This document shows, in pieces, positions 7,691-14,958 of a DNA stretch of 19,633 nucleotides; positions within the stretch are counted from its first letter, which is position 1, and every line of letters starts with the position of its first letter. The position numbers were made by a program, and so were the translations under genes. Source of the stretch: Actinomycetes bacterium (lineage in GTDB: Bacteria > Actinomycetota > Actinomycetes > Propionibacteriales > Propionibacteriaceae); assembly GCA_023419175.1 (NCBI GenBank), contig JAEZYG010000040.1, positions 1-19,633 of the forward strand, read 5' to 3'. The notes under the pieces are model-generated. The model was not told the origin of the DNA. It was given only the letters and a program-made list of their open reading frames with translations, and did no database searches.

Positions 7691-8604
7691 TACGAAACTT
7701 TCGGGTTGAGCTCTGCGGTGGTCAAAGCGGCATTTTCAATACCCCAATTTTCAAGGATCTTATTCCAATAGCCTTCGTCCATGAGGTACTGGGTCGCCTT
7801 CTGGATTGCCTCGGTCATCGCCGGATCGTCTTTGGCGACGACAATGCCTTGAGGAGCTGAATCACGCACACTACCGACGACTTCAAGTTGTCCTGAGGTG
7901 AGGGAGACCGCATAGTCAGCTACGGTCGAGTCGCTATACATCGCGTCGATTTTGCCACCGACAAGATTGGTGGTCACATCGGATTGCACGCCATAGCTCA
8001 ACACATCGATAGCTTCTTTACCCTTCTGGACGCATTCGTCAGAGAAGGAGGCGATCTCTTCTTCCTGCCAGGTTCCAGTTTGGACACCGATCTTCTTTCC
8101 ACAGACATCGTCAGGGTTGAAGTCTTTGGGATTTCCCTTCTGAACGGCATAGGAAGACCCAACGGTGATATAGGAGATCATGTTGTAGTTCTCCATACGT
8201 TCAGGAGTGATCGTGAACGAGGAAATACCAGCGGCATATTTGCTGCCGATACCGGGCATCAAAGAGGCGAATTCCGCATCGCCAGTTTGATATTTCAAAC
8301 CGAGCACTTGAGCCAGAGCCTTAGCCAAGTCGATGTCATAGCCGATGGCAGTCTGTAAATCGTCTGCTCTGAATTCGGCCGGAGCATAGTCGATAGCCAC
8401 ACCGACATTCAGCGTTCCATTGGAGGCATATTTTTCGGGGACGAGAGCGGCGATCTCGTCCACCTTGGGAATTTGAGTCACATCGTAGCTTCGATCCACT
8501 CCCGCCCCAGGAGCAGCCGATGTGCCATTGCCGTCCTGGCTCGAGCCAGCACATCCACTGAAAAGCAATGTGGCAGCGATCATTGGAACGATCATCCGAC
8601 GCAT
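7690..8604 (-). CDS. Polar amino-acid ABC transporter, substrate-binding lipoprotein
   Basis: A 304-residue exported binding protein (SBP_bac_3 family). The N-terminus MRRMIVPMIAATLLFSGC has a short basic start, a hydrophobic core and a lipobox LFSGC, so Cys18 should be lipidated and the protein anchored outside the membrane. A Ser/Gly-rich linker follows. The binding domain shows NVGVAIDYAPAEF, GYDIDLAKALAQVLG and FTITPERMENYNMI, all usual for polar amino-acid receptors. The later part contains GKKIGVQTGTWQEEEI and DAMYSDSTVADYAV, which form the second lobe. The ATG at 8604 has GAGGG five bases upstream. It is first in the operon; a likely -10 is at 8686-8681. Confidence 0.94.
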   Translation of the reverse strand: MRRMIVPMIAATLLFSGCAGSSQDGNGTSAAPGAGVDRSYDVTQIPKVDEIAALVPEKYASNGTLNVGVAIDYAPAEFRADDLQTAIGYDIDLAKALAQVLGLKYQTGDAEFASLMPGIGSKYAAGISSFTITPERMENYNMISYITVGSSYAVQKGNPKDFNPDDVCGKKIGVQTGTWQEEEIASFSDECVQKGKEAIDVLSYGVQSDVTTNLVGGKIDAMYSDSTVADYAVSLTSGQLEVVGSVRDSAPQGIVVAKDDPAMTEAIQKATQYLMDEGYWNKILENWGIENAALTTAELNPKVS

Positions 8605-8644
8605 GATTCCCTCATTCCCTGATTGATAATTATTCCTTTTCGAT

Positions 8645-8686
8645 CTTCTGAACTGTGACCTTCAGAAGAAGTTGACCATCATTCTA
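8645..8686 (-). promoter_or_regulatory. Candidate promoter -10 and downstream inverted repeat of the ABC transporter operon
   Basis: On the minus strand TAGAAT lies at 8686-8681, a good -10 match; the -35 region is poor (TTGGAT at 19-bp spacing). The expected RNA start is near 8674. Just downstream is a perfect 8-bp inverted repeat, CTTCTGAA/TTCAGAAG (8645-8652 and 8661-8668), with an 8-nt spacer. It could be an operator overlapping the first transcribed bases or a hairpin in the leader of about 70 nt. The rest of the 281-nt gap (8687-8807) is AT-rich with no gene seen. Confidence 0.4.
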
Positions 8687-8807
8687 ATCCGATAGGAGGG
8701 CGGAAATCCAACCCAAATGGAATATTTATCAAAAATTTTCCTCTCAGAGCGGACGACAATGCACAGAGAAATTAGAAAAACCCTCCGGCAAAAACAGGTA
8801 AACATTC

Positions 8808-8835
8808 GTAAGTCTGAATAAATATTCAGACTTAC
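8808..8835. repeat. Perfect 12-bp inverted repeat, 4-nt loop
   Basis: GTAAGTCTGAAT at 8808-8819 and its exact reverse complement at 8824-8835 enclose AAAT. It lies 17 bp beyond the terminator palindrome of the ileS-GNAT operon. The stem is AT-rich and no T-run follows directly on either strand. It may be a second, weaker terminator or a binding site for a dimeric regulator of the ABC transporter operon, whose start codon is about 200 bp away. Confidence 0.5.
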
Positions 8836-8852
8836 TCCGCTGGCTTAACGAC

Positions 8853-8884
8853 AAAGATACCCGGTCATATGACCGGGTATCTTT
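8853..8884 (-). terminator. Perfect 32-bp palindrome, terminator of the ileS-GNAT operon
   Basis: The arms AAAGATACCCGGTC and GACCGGGTATCTTT flank ATAT, so the whole 32 bp is its own reverse complement. It begins one base after the GNAT stop codon. The stem is strong and ends in TTT on either strand, but the T-run is short (TTTGTCGTT on the minus strand). Position and stem strength argue for transcription termination, possibly in both directions. Confidence 0.7.
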
Positions 8885-8885
8885 C

Positions 8886-9638
8886 TCATCCACGTCTGGG
8901 AATCAGCTCCCAAAATCTGAATCGATGTTCTAGGCGATAACCCATCGATTCGTAGAGCTTGATCGCCCGCTCATTATCGGCAAAAGCTGACAGCGTGGAG
9001 ATCTTGTCCATCTCGATCGACCATCGGGTGAGAGCTACGAGCAAATCCGTCCCGATCTGCTGACCTCTCATCTGCTCGTGGACGACTAAACCGCCGAGAT
9101 TTCCCAATCCCGCATTGGTGGAATGAACTCCCCCACAGCCGATCAGACGGGATTGCTCATCACGGACACCAAACCACATGCGGGTTCTCCCCTGTCCAGC
9201 ATCGCCTTCAAAGCGCGGATTATGTTCCATACCGAAACGTTGAATTTCTTCACCATCTCGAGCATCGTCCAATTCGACTAGCGGCCAGCGATAGCGATGA
9301 TCGACAACCTTCGTGGTAGACATCCAGACCCATCGGGTGAGGAATGTCCACGGTTGATCGAGATCACCAGGGATCCAATCATCCGCCCCCACCCAATAGA
9401 CCGTGCATCCTTTCCGAGCGGACATCTCGATCAGCTCGGGAATATCACGCGAGACATCGCATGAACTATCTCCACTCAACAAGATCTCATAGCGTTGAGG
9501 CTGTTCTGGATAGACGATGGCATGTCCGCCTTCGCTGACGAAGAGAAGAGCCTCATCGGTCAGATAGGCCGCGACGATCGAATCCTTATGACGGATCTCA
9601 TCACATTCCTGCTCCGTCGCTTCACGCCATCGCCTCAT
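8886..9638 (-). CDS. GNAT-family N-acetyltransferase
   Basis: A 250-residue protein with a C-terminal Gcn5-related acetyltransferase domain (about 150-240). The acetyl-CoA loop is visible as LGGLVVHEQMRGQQIGTDLL (181-200), matching the Q/R-x-x-G-x-G/A pattern through RGQQIG, and the late motif ADNERAIKLYESMGY (220-234) is typical. The first 110 residues are not recognisable and may form a second, degenerate GNAT-like half, as in FR47-type proteins. The acceptor substrate is unknown. The ATG overlaps the ileS stop as ATGA, so it is translated with ileS and probably shares its T-box control, which is unusual company for an acetyltransferase. A perfect palindrome follows one base after the stop. 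Confidence 0.87.
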   Translation of the reverse strand: MRRWREATEQECDEIRHKDSIVAAYLTDEALLFVSEGGHAIVYPEQPQRYEILLSGDSSCDVSRDIPELIEMSARKGCTVYWVGADDWIPGDLDQPWTFLTRWVWMSTTKVVDHRYRWPLVELDDARDGEEIQRFGMEHNPRFEGDAGQGRTRMWFGVRDEQSRLIGCGGVHSTNAGLGNLGGLVVHEQMRGQQIGTDLLVALTRWSIEMDKISTLSAFADNERAIKLYESMGYRLEHRFRFWELIPRRG

Positions 9639-12600
9639 CGCTTCGTCACACTCACCTTCAAAGCCAAATCCTCATCTGAAACCCAATCCGAGGAGGGATC
9701 GGCTCTTTCCATATCGACGGCGAGCACCTCACGCGAGATCTGATCGCTATAGCGTTCGATCGCCTGAGCGAGCAAACCTTCAGCCGACCACCGGAGGTGA
9801 ATACGATCAGAGACATCCAAACCGCTTGCTTTACGAGTCTCTTGGACAAAGCGGATCACTTCACGAGCCAACCCGGCTTCGATGAGCTCATCGGTCAATT
9901 CGAGATCCAAAGCGATGGTCTGTCCATTCTCGTTGAGCACCGACCATCCTTCGCGCGGACGTTCCGTGATGAAAACATCATCTGCTTCAAGTTCGATGAC
10001 TCCCAATCCCTCCACGTCAAGATTGACTGAGCGACCGGAAGCGAAAGATTGAGCCAAGGAAGCGGCATCGGCAGAGGCGATCGCTGCAGCTACCTGAGGG
10101 GTGGACTTACCGTATCGCTTCCCCAAAGAGCGGAAATTCGCCTTAGCTGTGTAATCGACCACATCACCAGCCGCCGAGAAAGTCTCGACTGAACCGATAT
10201 TGAGCTCTGCGGTGATCTGTTCGATCAGATCTTCATTCAATTGAGCATATGCGGACGAGGAAATCAGCGCGCGGGCGAGAGGCTGACGGATCTTCACCTT
10301 GGCCTCAGCTCTGGCCGCTCGACCCAATTCCACCAGGGAGCGCACAGTTTCCATAGCGTTCATCAAATCGTTATCGATCAGAGATTCATCTGCACTAGGC
10401 CATGCGCACAGATGCACCGAATCGGGTTCGTTCGCATCGGTGGGGACGAAGAGATCCTGCCATACCCGCTCGGTGATGAACGGCACCATCGGAGCCATGA
10501 GTCGAGTTAGCTGATGCAAGGTCTCATGCAAGGTCCATAGAGCCGATGGGTCGCCATCCCAGAAACGTCTACGAGATCGACGGACATACCAGTTGGACAG
10601 CTCGTCCACATAGCTTTGAATGAGTTGTCCAACGCGCTGAGTGTCAAAATCGTTCAAGGTGTCGGTGACCTCTTTCACCAAGCGCTGAGTGGAAGAGATC
10701 AGCCAGCGATCCAAGACGTGACGTTCGCTGTAGGCAGGTCTTTCTCCTGTGGGCGTCCACCCGTTTGCACGGGCATAGAGGGAGTGGAAAGCCACAGTAT
10801 TCCAATAGGTCAAGATCACCTTGCGGACGGTTTCTTGTAAGGCATTATGCCCTACGCGGCGAGCTGACCACGGGGAGCCATTACATGCCATAAACCAACG
10901 CACCGCATCGGCTCCATGTTTGTCCATGAGCGGGATGGGTTCGAGAATATTGCCCAGATGTTTTGACATCTTACGGCCGTCCTCAGCAAGGATATGCCCT
11001 AGACAAAGCACATTTTGATAGGAGGAACGGTCAAAGACGAGCGTGCCGACAGCCATGAGGGTATAGAACCAACCGCGAGTTTGATCGATAGCCTCGCAGA
11101 TAAAATCGGCTGGGTAGTGGGCGTCAAATTCTTCCTGTGAACCTGGCAGATGGGGATATCCCCATTGAGCGAAAGGCATAGACCCGGAATCGAACCAGGC
11201 GTCGATCACTTCTGGGACGCGACGATACGTTCCTTCCTCCCCGTCCACAGTGAAGGTGATATCATCCACGAAAGGACGATGCGGGTCAAGGTCGCTTAGA
11301 TCCATTCCTGTCAATTCAGACAGTTCTTTACGCGATCCGACACAGATCATCTTGGACGGATCGAGATCGTTACGCCAGATCGGCAAAGGGGTTCCCCAAT
11401 AGCGGCTACGTGAAAGAGCCCAGTCGATATTGTTATTCAGCCAATCCCCATAACGACCGTTCTTGATATGGTCGGGATACCAATTCGTCGCCTGATTTTC
11501 CCTTTGCAATTTATCAGCGATCTGGGTAGTGCGGATATACCAGGATGGCTGAGCGTAGTAGATCAGTGGTGTATGGCAACGCCAACAGTGCGGGTAGGAG
11601 TGTTCGTAGTCCACCTTCTTCCACAACAGACCGCGTTCGATGAGATTATCGACCAGAGGAGCATCTGCCGCTTTGAAAAACAGAGAGCCCACCATGTCGA
11701 TCTCAGGTGAGAAGGTGCCGTCCGGACGGATCGGGTTGACGACCGGTAAGCGATATTTACGACAGACGAGCATATCGTCTGCACCGAAAGCGGGAGCTTG
11801 ATGAACCAAGCCAGTTCCGTCCTCAGTGGTCACATAGTCGGCGAGGACGATGAAATTGGCATCCGCATCAAAATCGATCATGGCGAAGGGGCGTTGATAG
11901 TGCCAACGCTCCATCTTGACACCTTCAACACGATCAACAATCGTCCATATCGGCTTGTCATCGTCATCTGTAGCGCCGAGCAAAGCATCGTAGAGAGGTT
12001 CTGCTACGACAACTTCTTGGGCGCCGTCGCTGGCTTTCACATAGGTCACTTCCGGGTGGACAGCAACCGCAGTATTGGAGATCAACGTCCATGGAGTCGT
12101 CGTCCATACCAGCAGATCTGCTCCAGCCCACGGACCGTCAAGAAGGGGGAAGCGGACGTAGACGGACGGATCTGTGACATCTTCATAGCCTTGGGAGACC
12201 TCATGGTCGGAAAGGGCAGTTTCGTCTTTTGGACAATAGGGAGTGACGCGATAGTCCTCAACGAGCAAGCCGGCATCAAAGATCTTTTTGAGAGCCCACC
12301 AGACGGATTCGACATAGGACGGATTCATCGTCCAATATGCCTCATCCATATTCACCCAATAGCCCATGCGCGTGGTCAACTCAGCAAATTCATCGACGTG
12401 ACGGGAGACCGATTCACGGCACATGGCATTGAATTTTTCAACGCCGAAAGCTTCGATCTGACTCTTATTGTCGATGCCCAGTTCCTTCTCGACAGCTAGT
12501 TCGACAGGCAGACCGTGACAATCCCATCCCGCTTTACGATCGACGCGATATCCCTGCATCGTCTTGAAACGCGGGAAGATATCTTTGAAGACGCGAGCTT

Positions 12601-12802
12601 CAATATGGTGTGTACCTGGATGACCATTCGCGGTAGGCGGCCCTTCAAAGAATGTCCAGGGTTCGCCATCTTTCGTCGCCTCTAATGTGCGCTCGAATGT
12701 TTTCTTAGTCCGCCATAAATCGATGATCTCATGATCCATAGCCGCCAGATCGATCTGGGCGTCTACAGCTCGGTAGCATCCGGTGGTATCCGATTCACTC
12801 AT
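9635..12802 (-). CDS. ileS: Isoleucyl-tRNA synthetase, type 2 (eukaryote-like)
   Basis: A 1055-residue class I synthetase that charges tRNA-Ile. The catalytic signature region is PPTANGHPGTHHIEAR (55-70): the usual H-x-G-H is replaced by G-T-H-H (63-66). The second signature is KMSKH (610-614). The editing (CP1) domain is present, with VWTTTPWTLISN (231-242) and GTGLVHQAPAFGADD (328-342). RSRYWGTPLP (464-473) and DSGSMPFAQWGYP (537-549) are usual IleRS core segments. GWDCHGLPVE (91-100) and a length above 1,000 residues place it with the type 2 enzymes, which tend to be naturally insensitive to mupirocin. The C-terminal part holds the anticodon-binding domain and the extended tail. The gene is preceded by a T-box and shares a 4-bp overlap with the downstream GNAT gene. 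The ATG at 12802 is only weakly served by a ribosome site, which is in a hairpin. Confidence 0.98.
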   Translation of the reverse strand: MSESDTTGCYRAVDAQIDLAAMDHEIIDLWRTKKTFERTLEATKDGEPWTFFEGPPTANGHPGTHHIEARVFKDIFPRFKTMQGYRVDRKAGWDCHGLPVELAVEKELGIDNKSQIEAFGVEKFNAMCRESVSRHVDEFAELTTRMGYWVNMDEAYWTMNPSYVESVWWALKKIFDAGLLVEDYRVTPYCPKDETALSDHEVSQGYEDVTDPSVYVRFPLLDGPWAGADLLVWTTTPWTLISNTAVAVHPEVTYVKASDGAQEVVVAEPLYDALLGATDDDDKPIWTIVDRVEGVKMERWHYQRPFAMIDFDADANFIVLADYVTTEDGTGLVHQAPAFGADDMLVCRKYRLPVVNPIRPDGTFSPEIDMVGSLFFKAADAPLVDNLIERGLLWKKVDYEHSYPHCWRCHTPLIYYAQPSWYIRTTQIADKLQRENQATNWYPDHIKNGRYGDWLNNNIDWALSRSRYWGTPLPIWRNDLDPSKMICVGSRKELSELTGMDLSDLDPHRPFVDDITFTVDGEEGTYRRVPEVIDAWFDSGSMPFAQWGYPHLPGSQEEFDAHYPADFICEAIDQTRGWFYTLMAVGTLVFDRSSYQNVLCLGHILAEDGRKMSKHLGNILEPIPLMDKHGADAVRWFMACNGSPWSARRVGHNALQETVRKVILTYWNTVAFHSLYARANGWTPTGERPAYSERHVLDRWLISSTQRLVKEVTDTLNDFDTQRVGQLIQSYVDELSNWYVRRSRRRFWDGDPSALWTLHETLHQLTRLMAPMVPFITERVWQDLFVPTDANEPDSVHLCAWPSADESLIDNDLMNAMETVRSLVELGRAARAEAKVKIRQPLARALISSSAYAQLNEDLIEQITAELNIGSVETFSAAGDVVDYTAKANFRSLGKRYGKSTPQVAAAIASADAASLAQSFASGRSVNLDVEGLGVIELEADDVFITERPREGWSVLNENGQTIALDLELTDELIEAGLAREVIRFVQETRKASGLDVSDRIHLRWSAEGLLAQAIERYSDQISREVLAVDMERADPSSDWVSDEDLALKVSVTKR

Positions 12803-12811
12803 CTTGTTATC

Positions 12812-12994
12812 CGTCCCTGTCGTCGTCGGTCAAGGGACGTACAATCCATTCGGATCGCCGCGGTACCACCCTCGTTGAGATCGTTAAGATCCCCACTTCA
12901 TTTCATTTCGATGTGGCCAGTTCTACTGAGCGCTGAGAAGCGCCGTTCTTCTGGCAGCTCGTGAGGTGATAGCCCCGTCATCGCCTTACATCGG
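12812..12994 (-). promoter_or_regulatory. T-box leader of ileS, short Stem I, probably translational
   Basis: The T-box core AACGAGGGTGGTACCGCGG lies at about 12876-12858 on the minus strand; its UGGU pairs with the uncharged tRNA CCA end. Upstream, a short specifier hairpin has an isoleucine ATC codon (12970-12968) in GGGGCTATCACC, followed by A as is usual. GGATC (near 12892) and GATCC (near 12855) can close the anti-sequestrator around the T-box. Between the T-box and the ileS start, CGTCCCT (12839-12833) and AGGGACG (12818-12812) form a perfect 7-bp hairpin that buries the only purine-rich site before the ATG. No T-run follows it, so control is more likely at translation than by attenuation, as known for actinobacterial ileS leaders. 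Pairings were made by eye. Confidence 0.88.
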
Positions 12995-13000
12995 CTTGTC

Positions 13001-13006
13001 ATTCTA
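13001..13006 (-). promoter_or_regulatory. Probable -10 element of the ileS operon
   Basis: TAGAAT on the minus strand, placed so that the RNA would start near 12994, just before the T-box specifier hairpin. The -35 region is poor: it falls in the T-rich stretch near 13021-13029. Confidence 0.5.
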
Positions 13007-13055
13007 GGACGAAATAATTGGTTAAAAAAATTTTCTCACATTCTGTAACGTTTCC

Positions 13056-13216
13056 CTCCTCTCATCGCGTCTTTAGAAATGTGGGTGCCTCTAGTTCTCG
13101 GGGGAGACTGAGGCACCTTTAATCTGGCGCTTACCGGATGGGTGAGGTCAGGAATGAATATGCAGGGGAAGATGCTGGGGGGCGTCTTCCCCACTACGCA
13201 TTGACGATGAGAGGAG
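13056..13216 (-). ncRNA. Candidate structured small RNA with two C-rich hairpin loops (6C-RNA-like)
   Basis: Three nested pairings were found by eye. A perfect 12-bp closing stem joins 13056-13067 with 13205-13216. Inside it are two hairpins: 13165-13192 (8-bp GGGGAAGA/TCTTCCCC stem, six consecutive C in the apex on the minus strand) and 13084-13117 (8-bp GGTGCCTC/GAGGCACC stem, extended with two single-base bulges to an apex with five C). Two hairpins with C-rich loops are the hallmark of the actinobacterial 6C RNA (B11 in mycobacteria), so the minus strand is preferred. A -10-like TATGTC at about 13228-13223 and a T7 run at 13030-13024 would fit the two ends. Against this, one inner pair is G-U on the plus strand but A-C on the minus strand. 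No protein-coding frame is evident. Confidence 0.5.
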
Positions 13217-13256
13217 CTTTCTCGACATAAGTCCAAGAAAGCGATATCGCTAAGGC

Positions 13257-13284
13257 GTTACATTTCGTGCAGATGAACTAGAGT
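13257..13284 (+). promoter_or_regulatory. Possible promoter of the sigma factor operon
   Basis: GTTACA (13257-13262) and TAGAGT (13279-13284) have a 16-bp spacer and resemble -35 and -10 elements. The RNA would then start near 13291, leaving a 66-nt leader before the sigma ATG. TGTAACG at 13044-13050 and CGTTACA at 13256-13262 are inverted copies 205 bp apart, and a GCGATATCGC palindrome lies at 13240-13249. No ECF-type autoregulated promoter is obvious. Confidence 0.3.
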
Positions 13285-13294
13285 GGAGGAAACG

Positions 13295-13480
13295 ATGATC
13301 GCGGGTCACCATAGATATCCGTTGTCATCCCTAGCCACGCATGCGAGAGGGTACAGATGGGCGCACCCGAGGGTTTTCATCCCCTGGTGGAATCTGTCAC
13401 ACCATCGTTATTCCGTCGGGCTCTCCTACTCACCCATGACTGGCATCTGGCCGAAGATCTCGTCCAGGAGACCGTCATGA
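13295..13480 (+). CDS. Possible leader ORF overlapping the sigma factor start
   Basis: A 61-codon frame starts at ATG 13295, five bases after a strong ribosome site (GGAGGA at 13285-13290), and runs out of frame through the first 124 nt of the sigma gene. Its product, beginning MIAGHHRYPLSSLATHARG, matches nothing I recognise and has an atypical composition (many His, Trp and Pro). It may be a translated leader, a spurious frame, or a sign that the sigma gene once began here: the sigma frame itself is blocked by a stop near 13312. If the promoter at 13257-13284 is used, the ribosome site would not be in the transcript. Confidence 0.22.
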   Translation: MIAGHHRYPLSSLATHARGYRWAHPRVFIPWWNLSHHRYSVGLSYSPMTGIWPKISSRRPS

Positions 13481-13890
13481 CGATTTTGACGAAATGGCGA
13501 CATGTGGAGCGAGCCGACAACCCCGAAGCTTATTGCTCCCAGTTGATGACCAATAAATTTCTCAGCATGAGCCGCAAACGCAGCTACCACGAAAAACCAG
13601 ATCCGATCGAGGTACCTCAATCGGTCGATCCGTGGCCATCTATTGAGGCGGAAATTTCAGTAGCTGAAGCTCTTTCCACCCTCTCCCCAGACGAGAGAGC
13701 TGTCGTGATCGGTCGCTATATCGATGACATCTCTGCAGTTGATTTGGCGAAGCATCTAGGCAAGACAGCCTCATGGGTTCGCGTCAATGCCCACCGCGCT
13801 CTGACGAAAATGCGTATGGATTTGACTCGTGATGACGATCTGGTCGCCCATGCTGACCAGATCGCTGCCAGCGAGAGGAGGGGACGATAA
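13357..13890 (+). CDS. ECF sigma factor, SigE family
   Basis: A 177-residue RNA polymerase sigma factor with only regions 2 and 4. Region 2 is visible as LLLTHDWHLAEDLVQETV (23-40), which has the polymerase-binding DLVQE core, and continues to the promoter-melting helix around 45-75. Region 4 (106-149) contains LSPDERAVVIGRYIDDIS, then DLAKHLGKTASWVRVNAHRAL, the helix-turn-helix for the -35 element. The N-terminus FHPLVESVTPSLFRRALLL fits actinobacterial SigE-type factors. The ATG at 13357 has AGAGGG 5 nt upstream. Its stop overlaps the next ATG (TAATG), so the following membrane protein is co-translated and is a candidate regulator. No further sigma domains (SnoaL, TPR) are present. Confidence 0.93.
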   Translation: MGAPEGFHPLVESVTPSLFRRALLLTHDWHLAEDLVQETVMTILTKWRHVERADNPEAYCSQLMTNKFLSMSRKRSYHEKPDPIEVPQSVDPWPSIEAEISVAEALSTLSPDERAVVIGRYIDDISAVDLAKHLGKTASWVRVNAHRALTKMRMDLTRDDDLVAHADQIAASERRGR

Positions 13891-14942
13891 TGATCGATTT
13901 TGATGATCTACAAGAACTCGGGTCGACTCCTTGCACCCCGAATGCCTTCACCTCCTCTCTCGCCGCATCCGCAACCGCTCACGCCAGCGCCCACGCCACT
14001 TTGGCGACGAAAATTAAGGTGATCGCTTCGTCTCTGACATTGGGAGCAGCGGTGACCATCGCAGCCGTCGTCCACTATGCCTATCAGATCACCCAACCGA
14101 ACTCTTTAACCTCTGCAACCTCTACTCAAAGAGAATCTGCCGAAGAGAGAATGACCACTTCTAGCCCTTCTCTCTCCACATCGAAGGGGGCGAACACCTC
14201 TCCATCGTCCTCAGCATCTCAGATATCTCAGCTGAGTCAAGTGGTAGCAGCCGATGGTCGCGGACAGGTCGAGTTAGTATTCAGCAACGATACCCAGCCA
14301 TCTCTATCGGTGAGCCCACGAGCTGAATCCAACTCTTCTCCTATCTCGACGCCCTTCCCCGTCCCCACACCATCAGCGCTCCCTTCCTACAGGCCTTCAC
14401 CATCTGATAGCGCAGCACCTAAACCTACGCCATCACCCTCTAGTGAATTGCCCTCACCAAATCCGTCTTCCGACCATGGGGAATCCTTTATTCCCTCGAC
14501 CGCTCCTACAATTGCGCCAAAACCAACTGCGACGAGCATTCCTGATGAATCTCCTTCAACAGGAACAGATCACGATAAGAACACTCCTTCTCCGAGCGAC
14601 AAGCCCTCTACCGTACCCGTGTGCACAGCGAAAGATCTGACGGTTTTATCAAGTGAGTGGAGAATTGAGGGAGATCACCATCTGGAAGCCTCTATCACCT
14701 ATCGCTCTGAATCTCGATGCCGACTGGAGTCGAGAGCGACATGGCTATTGCATTTCTCTAACGGCAGCACCGAACAAATGTCGAGCGAAAAAATCGCCTA
14801 CGATCTTGCTCCCGGACAGGAATTTACGATAAAAGCTCGTTCAGATCTGGTCTCCTATATCGATCCCCAAACCACTAAGGTGAATATCACAATCGGTCAG
14901 ATCGGCAATTGGATGATCAATCACCTAACAGACGGTAAATAG
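13890..14942 (+). CDS. Single-pass membrane protein with Ser/Thr/Pro-rich stalk, sigma-linked
   Basis: A 350-residue protein not recognised as a named family. It has a short cytoplasmic part (1-42) and one hydrophobic segment (about 43-65, IKVIASSLTLGAAVTIAAVV). Next comes a low-complexity region rich in Ser, Thr and Pro from about 70 to 243, with repeated PSPS/TPSP words. A compact C-terminal domain (244-350) follows, with two cysteines (C245, C277) that could form a disulphide outside the cell. The layout (inside N-terminus, stalk, outside domain) and one-base overlap with the ECF sigma gene suggest an anti-sigma factor or sensor. However, the canonical zinc motif H-x3-C-x2-C is absent and the cytoplasmic part is very short. 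A strong ribosome site (GGAGGGG) precedes the ATG. The stalk could be glycosylated; this is inference. Confidence 0.78.
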   Translation: MIDFDDLQELGSTPCTPNAFTSSLAASATAHASAHATLATKIKVIASSLTLGAAVTIAAVVHYAYQITQPNSLTSATSTQRESAEERMTTSSPSLSTSKGANTSPSSSASQISQLSQVVAADGRGQVELVFSNDTQPSLSVSPRAESNSSPISTPFPVPTPSALPSYRPSPSDSAAPKPTPSPSSELPSPNPSSDHGESFIPSTAPTIAPKPTATSIPDESPSTGTDHDKNTPSPSDKPSTVPVCTAKDLTVLSSEWRIEGDHHLEASITYRSESRCRLESRATWLLHFSNGSTEQMSSEKIAYDLAPGQEFTIKARSDLVSYIDPQTTKVNITIGQIGNWMINHLTDGK

Positions 14943-14958
14943 CGCATATAAAACAAAT

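Noticed and set aside
11798..12499. 233-codon open frame on the plus strand
   Set aside because: It is antisense to the IleRS catalytic and editing domains, which are clearly coding; no motif or believable start was seen.
13165..13192. G-rich loop on the plus strand as a quadruplex
   Set aside because: Only one run of six G sits in the loop; four separated G runs are needed, and the hairpin explains the sequence better.
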